From Halobacillus sp. A1 (GTDB lineage: Bacteria; Bacillota; Bacilli; Bacillales; Halobacillaceae): a DNA stretch of 64,000 nt. Numbering within the stretch: position 1 is the stretch's first letter; each line of letters begins with the position of its first letter. The notes under the pieces are model-generated. The model saw only the letters and a program-made list of their open reading frames with translations. It was not told the DNA's origin and did no database searches. Positions 17,829-26,375 of the stretch are shown here, piece by piece. The stretch is taken from positions 372,001-436,000 of the forward strand of contig NZ_JAIZEN010000001.1 in NCBI RefSeq assembly GCF_024189295.1, in the 5' to 3' direction. The position numbers and the translations under genes are program-made.

Positions 17829-18395
17829 GTTAAGATTTTTATAAAGACAATTAGTTTTTAGGTTGGAGGGTCTTTCTAATAAATATATAGATTACTTCTT
17901 TGATGACATACTGAACAGCTTTTAAATACAAAAAGAAGTTATTTGTGAGCGTATTATTAATATAGAGAAGGAATTACACAGAAGAATTTGTGTTATGTTG
18001 TTAAATATGTTTAGAACTTCCTTGCTTAATCTATATGAGGGGAAAATTAGATAAAAGTGAAATTAAAGAAATTATATGTGTATACGTTACAAAAAAATTT
18101 AGAAGCAGCGCGTAATCCTGTGGCTTTAGAATGGTCATAGTAAAAAAGTATACAGAATATCTTTATAAGTTAGGACGGAAAGTTTATAGGAATAGTCTAC
18201 CAAAGAAAACGATTAAAATGGTGAGTTCGAAAATACCTGTTATTTAAAGTGAATTATAATTTTTCTTAAAAACCATGTAGGCAACTACATGGTTTTTAAT
18301 CGTTAACCTGAAACCCTATAGTTTTTTCGCGGAATTTGATTTAAGAGTAACTACAAAATATGACTACAAAATCAATTTAAAAGGCGGGGATTAAT
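17829..18395 (+). other. Gap of 567 bases without a convincing gene; likely decayed coding DNA
   Basis: No intact gene is visible on either strand. Two short open stretches on the plus strand (about 18057-18140 and 18131-18247) encode coherent, Lys/Tyr-rich sequence in different frames, such as a piece reading VKLKKLYVYTLQKNLEAARN, which suggests a frameshifted remnant of a polysaccharide gene. The gap ends in a perfect terminator hairpin at 18268-18297 and then the promoter region of the next gene. Confidence 0.45.
18268..18297 (+). terminator. Strong intrinsic terminator ending the EPS operon
   Basis: A perfect 13-bp stem AAAAACCATGTAG / CTACATGGTTTTT with a GCAA tetraloop (18281-18284) and a T tract. 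The A-rich 5' arm also lets it act on the minus strand. Confidence 0.85.
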
Positions 18396-19376
18396 TTGGG
18401 GAAAACTGCAAAAAGAGTTCTGGTTACTGGGGGAGCCGGTTTCATTGGTTCTCATTTGTGCAGGGAATTATTAGCAGAAGGTTATAGAGTAACTTGTCTA
18501 GATAATTTATTAACGGGTTCAATCGAGAATATCAATGAACTCCTTGACCATCCTAACTTTAAGTTTATATTACATGATATAACTTTACCTATTGAGCTGG
18601 AAATTGATGAAATATATAATTTGGCATGTCCGGCCAGCCCTGTTCATTACCAATATGATCCGGTTCGGACTATTCGAACAAGCGTCCTTGGAGCTATGAA
18701 TGTACTTGAATTAGCTAAAAAAACAAATGCAAAGGTTTTACAAGCATCTACATCTGAAGTTTATGGAGATCCAGCAGTTCATCCTCAAGTAGAAGAGTAT
18801 TGGGGAAATGTTAATCCAATAGGTGTTAGAAGCTGCTACGATGAAGGGAAGAGGTGTGCCGAAACTTTATTTTTTGACTACTTTAGACAATATGGTGTGG
18901 ATATTAAAGTTATTAGGATTTTTAATACTTATGGACCCAATATGCATCCTGAAGATGGCCGTGTAATCAGTAACTTTATTGTTCAAGCTTTAAAGGGCGA
19001 AGGGTTATCTATCTATGGAAACGGAGACCAAACCCGCTCCTTTTGTTTTGTCGATGATTTAGTTAATGGAATGATGAAGATGATGAATACTGACAACTTG
19101 CAAGGTCCAATAAATTTAGGAAACCCTCAGGAATTTACGATTCTTGAATTAGCAGAGAAAGTTATTCAGATAACTAATTCCTCTTCACAGTTGCAATTTA
19201 ACCCTTTACCTATGGATGACCCTAAACAAAGAAAACCAAATATAAATGAAGCTGAAATTAAATTAGACTGGACTCCAAGGGTTTGTCTGGAAGAGGGGTT
19301 AAAGGAAACGATTAGATACTTTGAGGGTAGGTTATCGAAAGACAAAGGAATAGTCCTGCAGAAATTCATATTATAA
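18396..19376 (+). CDS. NAD-dependent UDP-glucuronate decarboxylase-like enzyme (UXS family)
   Basis: An extended short-chain dehydrogenase of 326 residues that by family converts UDP-glucuronate to UDP-xylose. It has [27 protein letters not shown], the [20 protein letters not shown] segment that is diagnostic of UXS, the catalytic STSEVYGDP and [12 protein letters not shown] (YXXXK), and [20 protein letters not shown]. The start is a TTG at 18396 after GGCGGGG. It sits alone between the decayed gap and the phosphoesterase and likely supplies UDP-xylose or a 4-keto sugar to the polysaccharide locus. No UDP-glucose dehydrogenase is in the window. Confidence 0.85.
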   Translation: MGKTAKRVLVTGGAGFIGSHLCRELLAEGYRVTCLDNLLTGSIENINELLDHPNFKFILHDITLPIELEIDEIYNLACPASPVHYQYDPVRTIRTSVLGAMNVLELAKKTNAKVLQASTSEVYGDPAVHPQVEEYWGNVNPIGVRSCYDEGKRCAETLFFDYFRQYGVDIKVIRIFNTYGPNMHPEDGRVISNFIVQALKGEGLSIYGNGDQTRSFCFVDDLVNGMMKMMNTDNLQGPINLGNPQEFTILELAEKVIQITNSSSQLQFNPLPMDDPKQRKPNINEAEIKLDWTPRVCLEEGLKETIRYFEGRLSKDKGIVLQKFIL

Positions 19377-19549
19377 GTATTGAACTTTATATCCACTTAA
19401 AAACTATACTTCATAAATAACTCATAGAGGTGTAGGCTCAATTAAGAAATAACGATTTAACAAATTTTATTCAGATTTTAATTTGAAATTAGTTTCAACA
19501 GTGGATAGGAGGGAATAAATTAGACAAAGCAGAACAAAAGGAGATTGTC

Positions 19550-20269
19550 ATGAGACTAGCATTTATTTCAGATATACACGGAAATGCAAGAGCCCTTGAA
19601 TCAGTATTAAACGATATCGAAAAAAGAAAAATCGACCAATTATTTGTACTTGGAGATATATCCTATAGAGGTCTGGATCCTGAACGCTCTGTGGAAATGG
19701 TCCGTCAATTAAAAGCTAATGTAATTAAAGGAAACGCGGATGAATGGATTGTCAGAGGTGTCCAGGAAGGTGAAGCGGCGGAAGATGCGATTGAAGGGAT
19801 GAATGAAGAGAAGGAATGGTCATCATCCAACATGAGTCAAGATTCAGTTCAATATTTAAAGGATTTACCAGAGGAAATTAATGAGGAGTATGAAGGGGTC
19901 AATATACACGCGTTTCATGCAACCCCTAAGGACTTATTTGAAGTGGTAAAACCAACTGAAACTGATGAAGACATGACAGAACGTTTAATGGCTAACGAAG
20001 TGGCTGATATTTATATTTATGGTCACATTCATACACCATATATTCGTCATATTGGCGGGAAGATAGTAATTAACACAGGCAGTGTCGGGTTACCATTTGA
20101 TGGATTAGCCCAACCCTCCTATGCCATAGTTGATATAGAAGATGGAGGAGTGCAGACTTCTATTGTGCGGACAAACTATGATTTAGAGGAGTTAGTTGAA
20201 GATATTAATTCTTCAGACTACCCTAATAAAGATTTATTAAGAAAATTATTAATGAACGCTTCAGTATAA
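19550..20269 (+). CDS. Calcineurin-like metallophosphoesterase, YfcE/MJ0936-like
   Basis: A 239-residue cytoplasmic phosphoesterase. Metal-binding motifs in order are FISDIHGN, LGDISYRG, KGNADEW (GNXD form without the GNHD histidine, as in many YfcE-like proteins), HAFHATP and GHIHTPYI. Family members act as phosphodiesterases or phosphatases on diverse substrates, so no pathway can be named. It has its own ribosome site (AGGAGATTGTC region) and is followed by a terminator at 20287. Its position between the polysaccharide region and phage-like genes gives no clear functional link. Confidence 0.85.
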   Translation: MRLAFISDIHGNARALESVLNDIEKRKIDQLFVLGDISYRGLDPERSVEMVRQLKANVIKGNADEWIVRGVQEGEAAEDAIEGMNEEKEWSSSNMSQDSVQYLKDLPEEINEEYEGVNIHAFHATPKDLFEVVKPTETDEDMTERLMANEVADIYIYGHIHTPYIRHIGGKIVINTGSVGLPFDGLAQPSYAIVDIEDGGVQTSIVRTNYDLEELVEDINSSDYPNKDLLRKLLMNASV

Positions 20270-20286
20270 AACAGTTAAGTTTAGTA

Positions 20287-20317
20287 AGAGGTAGCTATTA
20301 GGCTATCTCTTTTTTTT
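20287..20317 (+). terminator. Intrinsic terminator after the phosphoesterase
   Basis: AGAGGTAGC (20287-20295) pairs with GCTATCTCT (20302-20310) with one G-U, followed by a run of eight T. Confidence 0.8.
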
Positions 20318-20363
20318 GAAAAAAGGAAGCTTTTACAAAAGCTTATTCAGATGAAGAATAAGC

Positions 20364-21344
20364 TTGTCATTTAATAAAACAATAATTATTAATCCAACGA
20401 CGTCATATACATATAACTACTTGCTTAAAAAAGGATGTGTTGGGTTTCGCATGTGGAAGTTAAGAGATGTAGGCAATTGGTTTGAGAAAGAAATTGAGAA
20501 GATTAGTTATCAAGGGCATAGGGGTGCTGTAACTAACATTAATGCTGCAGAATGTAATGATATTTCCACCTTAGACTGGGTTGAAGGGTCAGAACTGGTA
20601 GAAATTGAGGACACACAACCACCAAATGAAGTTGAAAACATATTTGCTACAGAAGTGCTTCAAGAAAGTCTTACTTTAAATTGGACCGCAAGTCAATCAA
20701 GTGATGTCAAAGAATACAATATTTATTTAGAAGAAAATTTAATAGGTACAACTACAAACACCACTTTCCAAGTGGAAGCTTTAACTGCTGGTACAGAATA
20801 TACTTTTACAATAAAAGTGGTTGATCAGGCAGGCAACGAGTCAGCGGGGGTTTCGTTTAATGTAAGTACAGCTAGTGTTCAGTATTATTTACAGATGTCT
20901 GGAGTTGATAGCTTTTTTAAAGCTCCGTCTTCAATTCCTGTGCACAATATTATTGTCCTTCAAGGTTTAATATCGATAAAGGATAACGGTGATACTTTTT
21001 ACAGTGGACCAGGTGGGTACTCCATTATGTCCGGGGCGAAAAGAAATATTGAAAAAATAGAAGTGAACGGCACTCAAATCCCTGGAAATCTCGGTAACTA
21101 CGTTCCAATTGGAGAGGATTTTGAAGTCGTTCATTATTTGATTGATCCAAAGAGTGGGAGTTTTACTCTATATGGTTCAAACAGCTCGAACTCTATGCCG
21201 GGTAATATTTATAGAATCGCTGTGTATCATGATGATACTTTAATTGCTGAATACGACACTTCAGAAGGCAATGTGTTAGATCAATCAGGAAACGGTCACG
21301 ATGCTTCAATAAATGGATCTCATAATTATATAGAGATCGACTAA
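20364..21344 (+). CDS. Phage-like fibronectin type III / lectin-like structural protein
   Basis: A 326-residue protein without signal peptide or membrane segment. Residues about 85-170 form a fibronectin type III domain (PPNEVENI, SLTLNWTASQSSDVKEYNIY, LTAGTEYTFTIKVVDQAGNE). The remainder (VQYYLQMSGVDSFFKAPSSI to NGHDASINGSHNYIEID) reads like a concanavalin/LamG-type domain as found in phage tail proteins. The only start in frame before this is a TTG at 20364 lacking a good ribosome site (an in-frame stop is at 20352; the next ATG is 20451), so the gene may be 5'-truncated. It is followed 15 bp later by a tailspike gene and is probably co-transcribed. Confidence 0.6.
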   Translation: MSFNKTIIINPTTSYTYNYLLKKGCVGFRMWKLRDVGNWFEKEIEKISYQGHRGAVTNINAAECNDISTLDWVEGSELVEIEDTQPPNEVENIFATEVLQESLTLNWTASQSSDVKEYNIYLEENLIGTTTNTTFQVEALTAGTEYTFTIKVVDQAGNESAGVSFNVSTASVQYYLQMSGVDSFFKAPSSIPVHNIIVLQGLISIKDNGDTFYSGPGGYSIMSGAKRNIEKIEVNGTQIPGNLGNYVPIGEDFEVVHYLIDPKSGSFTLYGSNSSNSMPGNIYRIAVYHDDTLIAEYDTSEGNVLDQSGNGHDASINGSHNYIEID

Positions 21345-21359
21345 CACAGGAGTGTTGAT

Positions 21360-23960
21360 ATGTTAGGTAAAATAAACCGCTTGAAAGATAATTGTGATGA
21401 TAAATTCATCTATCCTTTAACCGTTTCAAAAGCTGTTTATGTAAATGAAACGCAGAATTTACAAAGCAAACTATCGGAGTTAGACCAGCAGTTCTCGGGT
21501 TTTTCTTTTGAAGATATCATGGATATTGATTTTAGTGATGTTAATGAACGAGGGATCGTTTCTTTTCAAAATGGTGCTTGGAAGGTAGTTCCTGACATAA
21601 CTAACAGTTATTTATTAGAACTCGAGAAGTGGGATGTTTCAAATGAGGGGAATGACGCAGCCAATACCTCTGAGAAGTTAAATGAAGCGATTCAATGGGC
21701 AAGTCAAAATGGATACGATGAATTTGTGCTTCCGAATGGTGTGTACCTAATTGATGAACAAAATCCTTTAATCATCCCAAGCAGAATGACTTTTAACTTA
21801 GGCGGTTCAAAACTTCGTATACAGGATAATGGTTTAGAAAGGTATAGTGTAATTTTAATCGAGAATAAATCGGAATTCATTAGAATTACAAATGGCGAGA
21901 TAGAAGGCGACCGCTATAATCATGACTTTGAAACAGTGCCAGGAACTCATGAATGGGGTATGGGAATAACTGTTGAACATCATTCAAGATTTATTCATAT
22001 AGATTTCCTTCATATTTATAACGTAACTGGTGACTGTGTATACACGGAGGCTCAGCCAAATTTTTATAATATGAGTGCATTTGACTATTGGGAGCAGGGA
22101 AGTCTTAACATTGCTGATGGTAGTTTAATTGATGACGTTTCAAGAATTAGAAGCATAGATTTTATTGATTTACCAGATGCAGCAATTAGTGAGTATGGAT
22201 TTTTTAACGTTTGTGGCAATAGTTTTGGGGATTTTGGGCGAGATATAAGAAGCGAAACCTTTGACGTTGTTTTTTACGATGATAATAATGATTTTGTTGA
22301 CGTATTAACCAGAGTCAAAGTTTTCGATGATATCGAAGTTCCTGATGGAGCTGCCAGTATAAAATTATCCTTATATCAGGGTACACTTCCAACCGACGAA
22401 GAAGGCACAGCATTGAGTTTATGTGTATCTTTAAGCCCCAGGTACGTATATATAGAGAATTGTAATCTTCACCATGCTAGAAGGTGTGGAATAGTACCTA
22501 CAGGGAAACATTTGTTTATTAGTGGAAATAAAATTCATCATATAAGTGGAGCTTCACCAGGTTGTGCAATCGATGTTGAAGATGGATATGGTTTAAATCA
22601 AAATATAAGAATATATAACAATCATCTCTACGAGACAAGAATCGGTGTGGCCTTTGTAAGTACGCAGCATGTTTATTTTTATGGTAATTATATGGAGAGG
22701 TTAGGACCTAGTACCGTATGGGGTGAGTGCAGGCAAGTTCACATTAATGATAATATCATCAATGGAAGCAGCTGGGATTTACAGGGGGAGGCCTTATTTA
22801 ATGGGAATACAATGTTCCATTCTTCTGTTAGTTCTAGACGATCGGCAAGACATTTAATAAGTGATAATTATTTCTATAACAGCTCACTAAGTTTGAGTAA
22901 AGATTTACCTTTTACTTCACTAATAGACGCCAATTATTTTTACAGAGACTTAAATAATACATCTTCTGCAGATGGTCAAAATGACTTGCAATTAACTGGA
23001 TCCCCACAAATTATTCAAAATAATCACTTGGATGAAGCCAGGTTTTATAATTATTCTGATCAAAATGGATGGATGATGACTAATAATCATTTCAAACTGA
23101 TCCCTGGTACATTAACAGTGACAATTGCTCCAGGACTGTATAGAGAGTGCTATTTCGACTGTTCTGCATTGGACTCTCCTTTACAATTCCGAGTTAATTC
23201 CACGGGTTATAAGTATGAATTTAAAGATTGCATATTTAATGAAACACAATTTTTTGCAAGTTACGATCAACCAATGGACATTTTACGTTTTGATCAATGT
23301 GAGATCAATACAACACAAAACAGGTTTGTATATTTTCGAGATATGAATGGAATTTTAGAATTTACAAATAATCGCTTTAATATGAATCCAATAAGTGAAA
23401 ATCCAGAAAGTATTATTTCATTACTTACATCATCATTTACCTCTAGTGAAAAAATCTTGTTGAAAGGGAATACGTTTACGTCGTATGGCGTTTCCATGCA
23501 AGTAATTCCGTTGTCAGAGTATCCGGTTCCAGACTTTCAGATTAGAGATAATACTTTAGAGAATACAACGATCGATCCTAATAATAGTCACCTCATTTTA
23601 TCTAATAACTTGATTAACGGAATAAAAGATCCTTACTTTATTGTTTCAACAGAACCCACTTCTGGTTACTTTAGATATCGTCAAAAGCTGGAAGAAGCTG
23701 ACTTAGAACCTGGTGGATATATTGGTTGGATATGCATACATGAAGGTACGGCTAATGAAACTAGCTGGCAAGCCTCTACCGTATATTCTTTAGAAGAGAT
23801 GGTTAATTATAATGGGAATGTTTATAAAGCAATAGATGCAGGTACTTCCTCTACCACAGCTCCGAGTCATACATCAGGGAGTGCGGTGGATGGCGGAGTT
23901 ACCTGGGAATTTGTTAGTGAGAAGGCTATATTTAAACAATATGGATTGATAGCTGAGTAA
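21360..23960 (+). CDS. Phage-type tailspike: parallel beta-helix protein with C-terminal carbohydrate-binding module
   Basis: An 866-residue protein with the plan of a Bacillus phage tailspike. Residues 1-55 (INRLKDNCDDKFIYPLTVSK, AVYVNETQNLQSKLSELD) are a phage baseplate-attachment-like segment. Residues about 75-780 are Pectate_lyase_3-like right-handed beta-helix, starting with ANTSEKLNEAIQWASQNGYD and FVLPNGVYLID and running through many N/G-rich rungs. Residues about 800-866 (WQASTVYSLEEMVNYNGNVY, then TTAPSHTSG and GGVTWEFV) are a CBM5/12-like module. There is no signal peptide. Such proteins bind or cut surface polysaccharide or teichoic acid. No other phage gene is nearby. Confidence 0.75.
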   Translation: MLGKINRLKDNCDDKFIYPLTVSKAVYVNETQNLQSKLSELDQQFSGFSFEDIMDIDFSDVNERGIVSFQNGAWKVVPDITNSYLLELEKWDVSNEGNDAANTSEKLNEAIQWASQNGYDEFVLPNGVYLIDEQNPLIIPSRMTFNLGGSKLRIQDNGLERYSVILIENKSEFIRITNGEIEGDRYNHDFETVPGTHEWGMGITVEHHSRFIHIDFLHIYNVTGDCVYTEAQPNFYNMSAFDYWEQGSLNIADGSLIDDVSRIRSIDFIDLPDAAISEYGFFNVCGNSFGDFGRDIRSETFDVVFYDDNNDFVDVLTRVKVFDDIEVPDGAASIKLSLYQGTLPTDEEGTALSLCVSLSPRYVYIENCNLHHARRCGIVPTGKHLFISGNKIHHISGASPGCAIDVEDGYGLNQNIRIYNNHLYETRIGVAFVSTQHVYFYGNYMERLGPSTVWGECRQVHINDNIINGSSWDLQGEALFNGNTMFHSSVSSRRSARHLISDNYFYNSSLSLSKDLPFTSLIDANYFYRDLNNTSSADGQNDLQLTGSPQIIQNNHLDEARFYNYSDQNGWMMTNNHFKLIPGTLTVTIAPGLYRECYFDCSALDSPLQFRVNSTGYKYEFKDCIFNETQFFASYDQPMDILRFDQCEINTTQNRFVYFRDMNGILEFTNNRFNMNPISENPESIISLLTSSFTSSEKILLKGNTFTSYGVSMQVIPLSEYPVPDFQIRDNTLENTTIDPNNSHLILSNNLINGIKDPYFIVSTEPTSGYFRYRQKLEEADLEPGGYIGWICIHEGTANETSWQASTVYSLEEMVNYNGNVYKAIDAGTSSTTAPSHTSGSAVDGGVTWEFVSEKAIFKQYGLIAE

Positions 23961-23966
23961 TAATTA

Positions 23967-24003
23967 AAATAAGTACACAGGGCATTCCTGTGTACTTATT
24001 TTT
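23967..24003 (+). terminator. Intrinsic terminator after the tailspike gene
   Basis: AAGTACACAGG (23971-23981) and CCTGTGTACTT (23987-23997) form a perfect stem around GCATT, extended by A/T pairs and followed by a T tract. It separates the phage-like pair from the lasso peptide operon. Confidence 0.85.
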
Positions 24004-24090
24004 TAGTTTTTAAACTTTAATACTATAAATACTCTCCTGTCATAGTCCGAATTTTGGAAAAATAAGGCGAAAAACAAATATTAATATTGT

Positions 24091-24122
24091 GTTCTTTATA
24101 GAAGTATGTTAAGTTCTTTATA
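24091..24122 (+). promoter_or_regulatory. Direct repeat GTTCTTTATA x2, candidate SinR-type operator
   Basis: GTTCTTTATA occurs at 24091-24100 and again at 24113-24122, a 22-bp period (about two helical turns). GTTCTTT fits the published SinR consensus GTTCTYT. It lies 117-147 bp before the first cyclase gene. A possible promoter, TTGTAC (24171-24176), 15 bp, TATAAA (24192-24197), is downstream. Regulation is inferred. Confidence 0.45.
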
Positions 24123-24237
24123 TAGAATGAAGCTATGTAATACGCTAACTGTTTACTAAAATATGCAAATTTGTACAACTTTTTCGTTCGTTATAAAGAA
24201 ATGATGTTTTTATTTAAGAGGGAAGGCAGGGAAATTT

Positions 24238-26178
24238 ATGAGCGCAATTGCTGGGATTATGAATTTCAATGAGGAACCTATATCAATTGATCATGGTAAA
24301 GCTATAATGAATTCACTTCATAGGTTCCCTGCTGATGATGTACAAATGTGGAGGCAAAAGACCATTTTTTTAGGATGTCATGCCCAGTGGATTACCCCTG
24401 AGTCAGTAGGAGAGAAATTACCTTATTATGATCCTGAGAGAAAATTAGCGATTACAGCTGATGCAATCATTGATAACCGCCAGGAGCTGTTCGATGCGCT
24501 TGGTGTTAGTAAAACACTTAGATTGAAGATGCCGGACAGTAAGCTGATTTTACTTGCTTATCACAAATGGGGGGAAGAATCTCCTAAATACTTAATTGGA
24601 GATTTCGCTTTCATGATTTGGGATGAGCGAGAACAAAAACTTTTTGGTGCGAGAGATTTTTCTGGCAGCCGTACACTTTATTATTTTAAGGATCCCCATA
24701 GATTTATTTTTTCTACAGTAATACATCCATTTTTTACTTTACCTTATATTGAGAAAAAATTAGATGAACAATGGTTAGCTGAGTACTTAACTATTTCTGG
24801 AATGATCGATTCAGTAGACGCTGTGCTCACTCCTTATAAAACTATTCAACAAATACCACCATCACACAGCATAACTATCCGCCAAGGTGAAATTTCTTTT
24901 CACAAATATTGTTCATTAAAGCCTGGAAAGCAGATTAAATATAAATCGAATCAGGACTACGTGGAAGCTTTTCAAGAAGTTTTTCAAAAAGCCGTCGATT
25001 CCAGGCTGCGCACCCATAGAAATATAGGGGCCCAATTAAGTGGGGGATTAGATTCAGGAGCGGTAGTAGGTTTCGCTTCAAATACGTTACAACGTGAGAA
25101 TAAGCTATTGCACACTTTTAGTTACATCCCCCCGAAGGATTTTGAAGATTTTACCCCCAAGCAGTTGATAGCTGACGAGAGTCCAAATATAAATTTAACG
25201 GTAAAGCACATAGGTGGGATAATACCGCATTATCTGGACTTTGAAGGTAAAGATTCTTATTCAGAAATGGATGATTTTTTAGAAGCGATGGAAATGCCTT
25301 ATAAATTTGTGGAGAATTCTTTTTGGTTAAAAGGGATGTTTGAAAAAGCGCACCAGGAAAATATAGGCGTATTACTAAATGGAGACAGAGGAAACTTCAC
25401 TATCTCCTGGGGATCAGCTTTAGACTATTACGCCACGTTATTAAAAAAAATGAAATGGCTGCGGTTAACTCATGAGCTTCACAATTATAGTCAAAAAGCG
25501 GGCGGTGCCAGATTTGGGAGACTGCCTAGTATCGCTAAAATCGCTTTTCCTACGATCAGCAAACTATTATCAACTGAACCTTCTTTTCGCTTTCCCATGT
25601 TGGTTAACCCTGAATTTGAAGAAAAGAATGGGGTTCTAAAAAAGCTTGCTGGTCACGGAATAGGTGAAACCGGGTGGCTCAAAGCATCCACTATATATGA
25701 AGAAAGGAGATCATTGTTTGAGGATATGTTTCCATGGAGTTCAGGAAATACGTTGACTGCTAAACTTTCTTTACGTTACTCACTATGGAAGCGGGATCCC
25801 ACCAATGATTTAAGAGTAGTACGTTTCTGTTTAGCTTTACCAGAAGATCAGTTTATTCAGGCGGGTTTAGACCGTGCACTTGTACGAAGGTCTACTAAAA
25901 AGTTATTACCTGACGAAATAAGGCTGAATCAAAAGACTAGAGGTGTACAAGGTATGGATTGGGTGCACCGAATGATTCCCCACTGGGATAATTTCTCAGA
26001 TGAAGTTCAAAAGTTAAGTATCGACCCTGAGATGGAGAAATATTTAAACATGGATGTAATAAAGAAAGCATCCTTGAAATTAAAAGAGAAGCCTGATCCT
26101 ACCCATGCTACTAAAGCGGATTATAGGGTGCTCATGCGCAGTTTGATTGTGTATCGTCATATTAAAAGTTTTCACTGA
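24238..26178 (+). CDS. Lasso peptide cyclase C1 (asparagine-synthetase-like)
   Basis: A 646-residue AsnB homologue. The N-terminal glutamine-amidotransferase-like domain starts MSAIAGIMNF, with Ser in place of the catalytic Cys2, so it cannot hydrolyse glutamine; this fits lasso cyclases. The synthetase domain has the ATP-pyrophosphatase loop LSGGLDSGAVV (SGGLDS at 268-273). Lasso C enzymes adenylate the Asp/Glu side chain at core position 7-9 and close the isopeptide ring on the core N-terminus. The gene is followed 14 bp later by precursor A1, its likely substrate, and is a paralogue of the protein at 26494. Precursor, B1, B2, K, N and D genes downstream make this a confident call. Confidence 0.92.
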   Translation: MSAIAGIMNFNEEPISIDHGKAIMNSLHRFPADDVQMWRQKTIFLGCHAQWITPESVGEKLPYYDPERKLAITADAIIDNRQELFDALGVSKTLRLKMPDSKLILLAYHKWGEESPKYLIGDFAFMIWDEREQKLFGARDFSGSRTLYYFKDPHRFIFSTVIHPFFTLPYIEKKLDEQWLAEYLTISGMIDSVDAVLTPYKTIQQIPPSHSITIRQGEISFHKYCSLKPGKQIKYKSNQDYVEAFQEVFQKAVDSRLRTHRNIGAQLSGGLDSGAVVGFASNTLQRENKLLHTFSYIPPKDFEDFTPKQLIADESPNINLTVKHIGGIIPHYLDFEGKDSYSEMDDFLEAMEMPYKFVENSFWLKGMFEKAHQENIGVLLNGDRGNFTISWGSALDYYATLLKKMKWLRLTHELHNYSQKAGGARFGRLPSIAKIAFPTISKLLSTEPSFRFPMLVNPEFEEKNGVLKKLAGHGIGETGWLKASTIYEERRSLFEDMFPWSSGNTLTAKLSLRYSLWKRDPTNDLRVVRFCLALPEDQFIQAGLDRALVRRSTKKLLPDEIRLNQKTRGVQGMDWVHRMIPHWDNFSDEVQKLSIDPEMEKYLNMDVIKKASLKLKEKPDPTHATKADYRVLMRSLIVYRHIKSFH

Positions 26179-26192
26179 GAGGAGGTGAGATT

Positions 26193-26324
26193 ATGAAAAA
26201 GGAATGGCAAAATCCTGTAGTAGAAGTTCTAGATGTAAATAAGACGATGCTAGGAACTGAAGGTGATCACCTTGATAATGATTTTCCAGAGGGTACACAC
26301 AGAGGGGATTTAACGTTTAGTTAA
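26193..26324 (+). CDS. Lasso peptide precursor A1, paeninodin family (43 residues)
   Basis: A short gene directly after C1 with AGGAGGTGAG before its ATG. The leader MKKEWQNPVVEVLDVNKTM (19 residues) matches the paeninodin-family pattern: aromatic-XX-Pro, LDV, and Thr at position -2. The predicted 24-residue core starts LGTEGDHLD, placing Asp at position 9 for a nine-residue Leu1-Asp9 ring, followed by a 15-residue loop and tail ending DLTFS. The final Ser matches the phosphorylation site of paeninodin-type K kinases. The fold is predicted, not shown. Leu as the first core residue is not the common choice (Gly, Ala, Ser, Cys are commoner). Confidence 0.9.
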   Translation: MKKEWQNPVVEVLDVNKTMLGTEGDHLDNDFPEGTHRGDLTFS

Positions 26325-26375
26325 TTCCGTAGAAAAAGTGAAATTTTTAAATGGTCACCTGAGCAAAGGGTATAG

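Noticed and set aside
20364-23960. Prophage
   Set aside because: Only tailspike-like genes are present; no integrase, repressor, packaging, capsid, tail-tube or lysis gene is in the window.
26179-26192. Unusual ribosome site of precursor A1
   Set aside because: AGGAGGTGAG at normal spacing is a strong but ordinary site.
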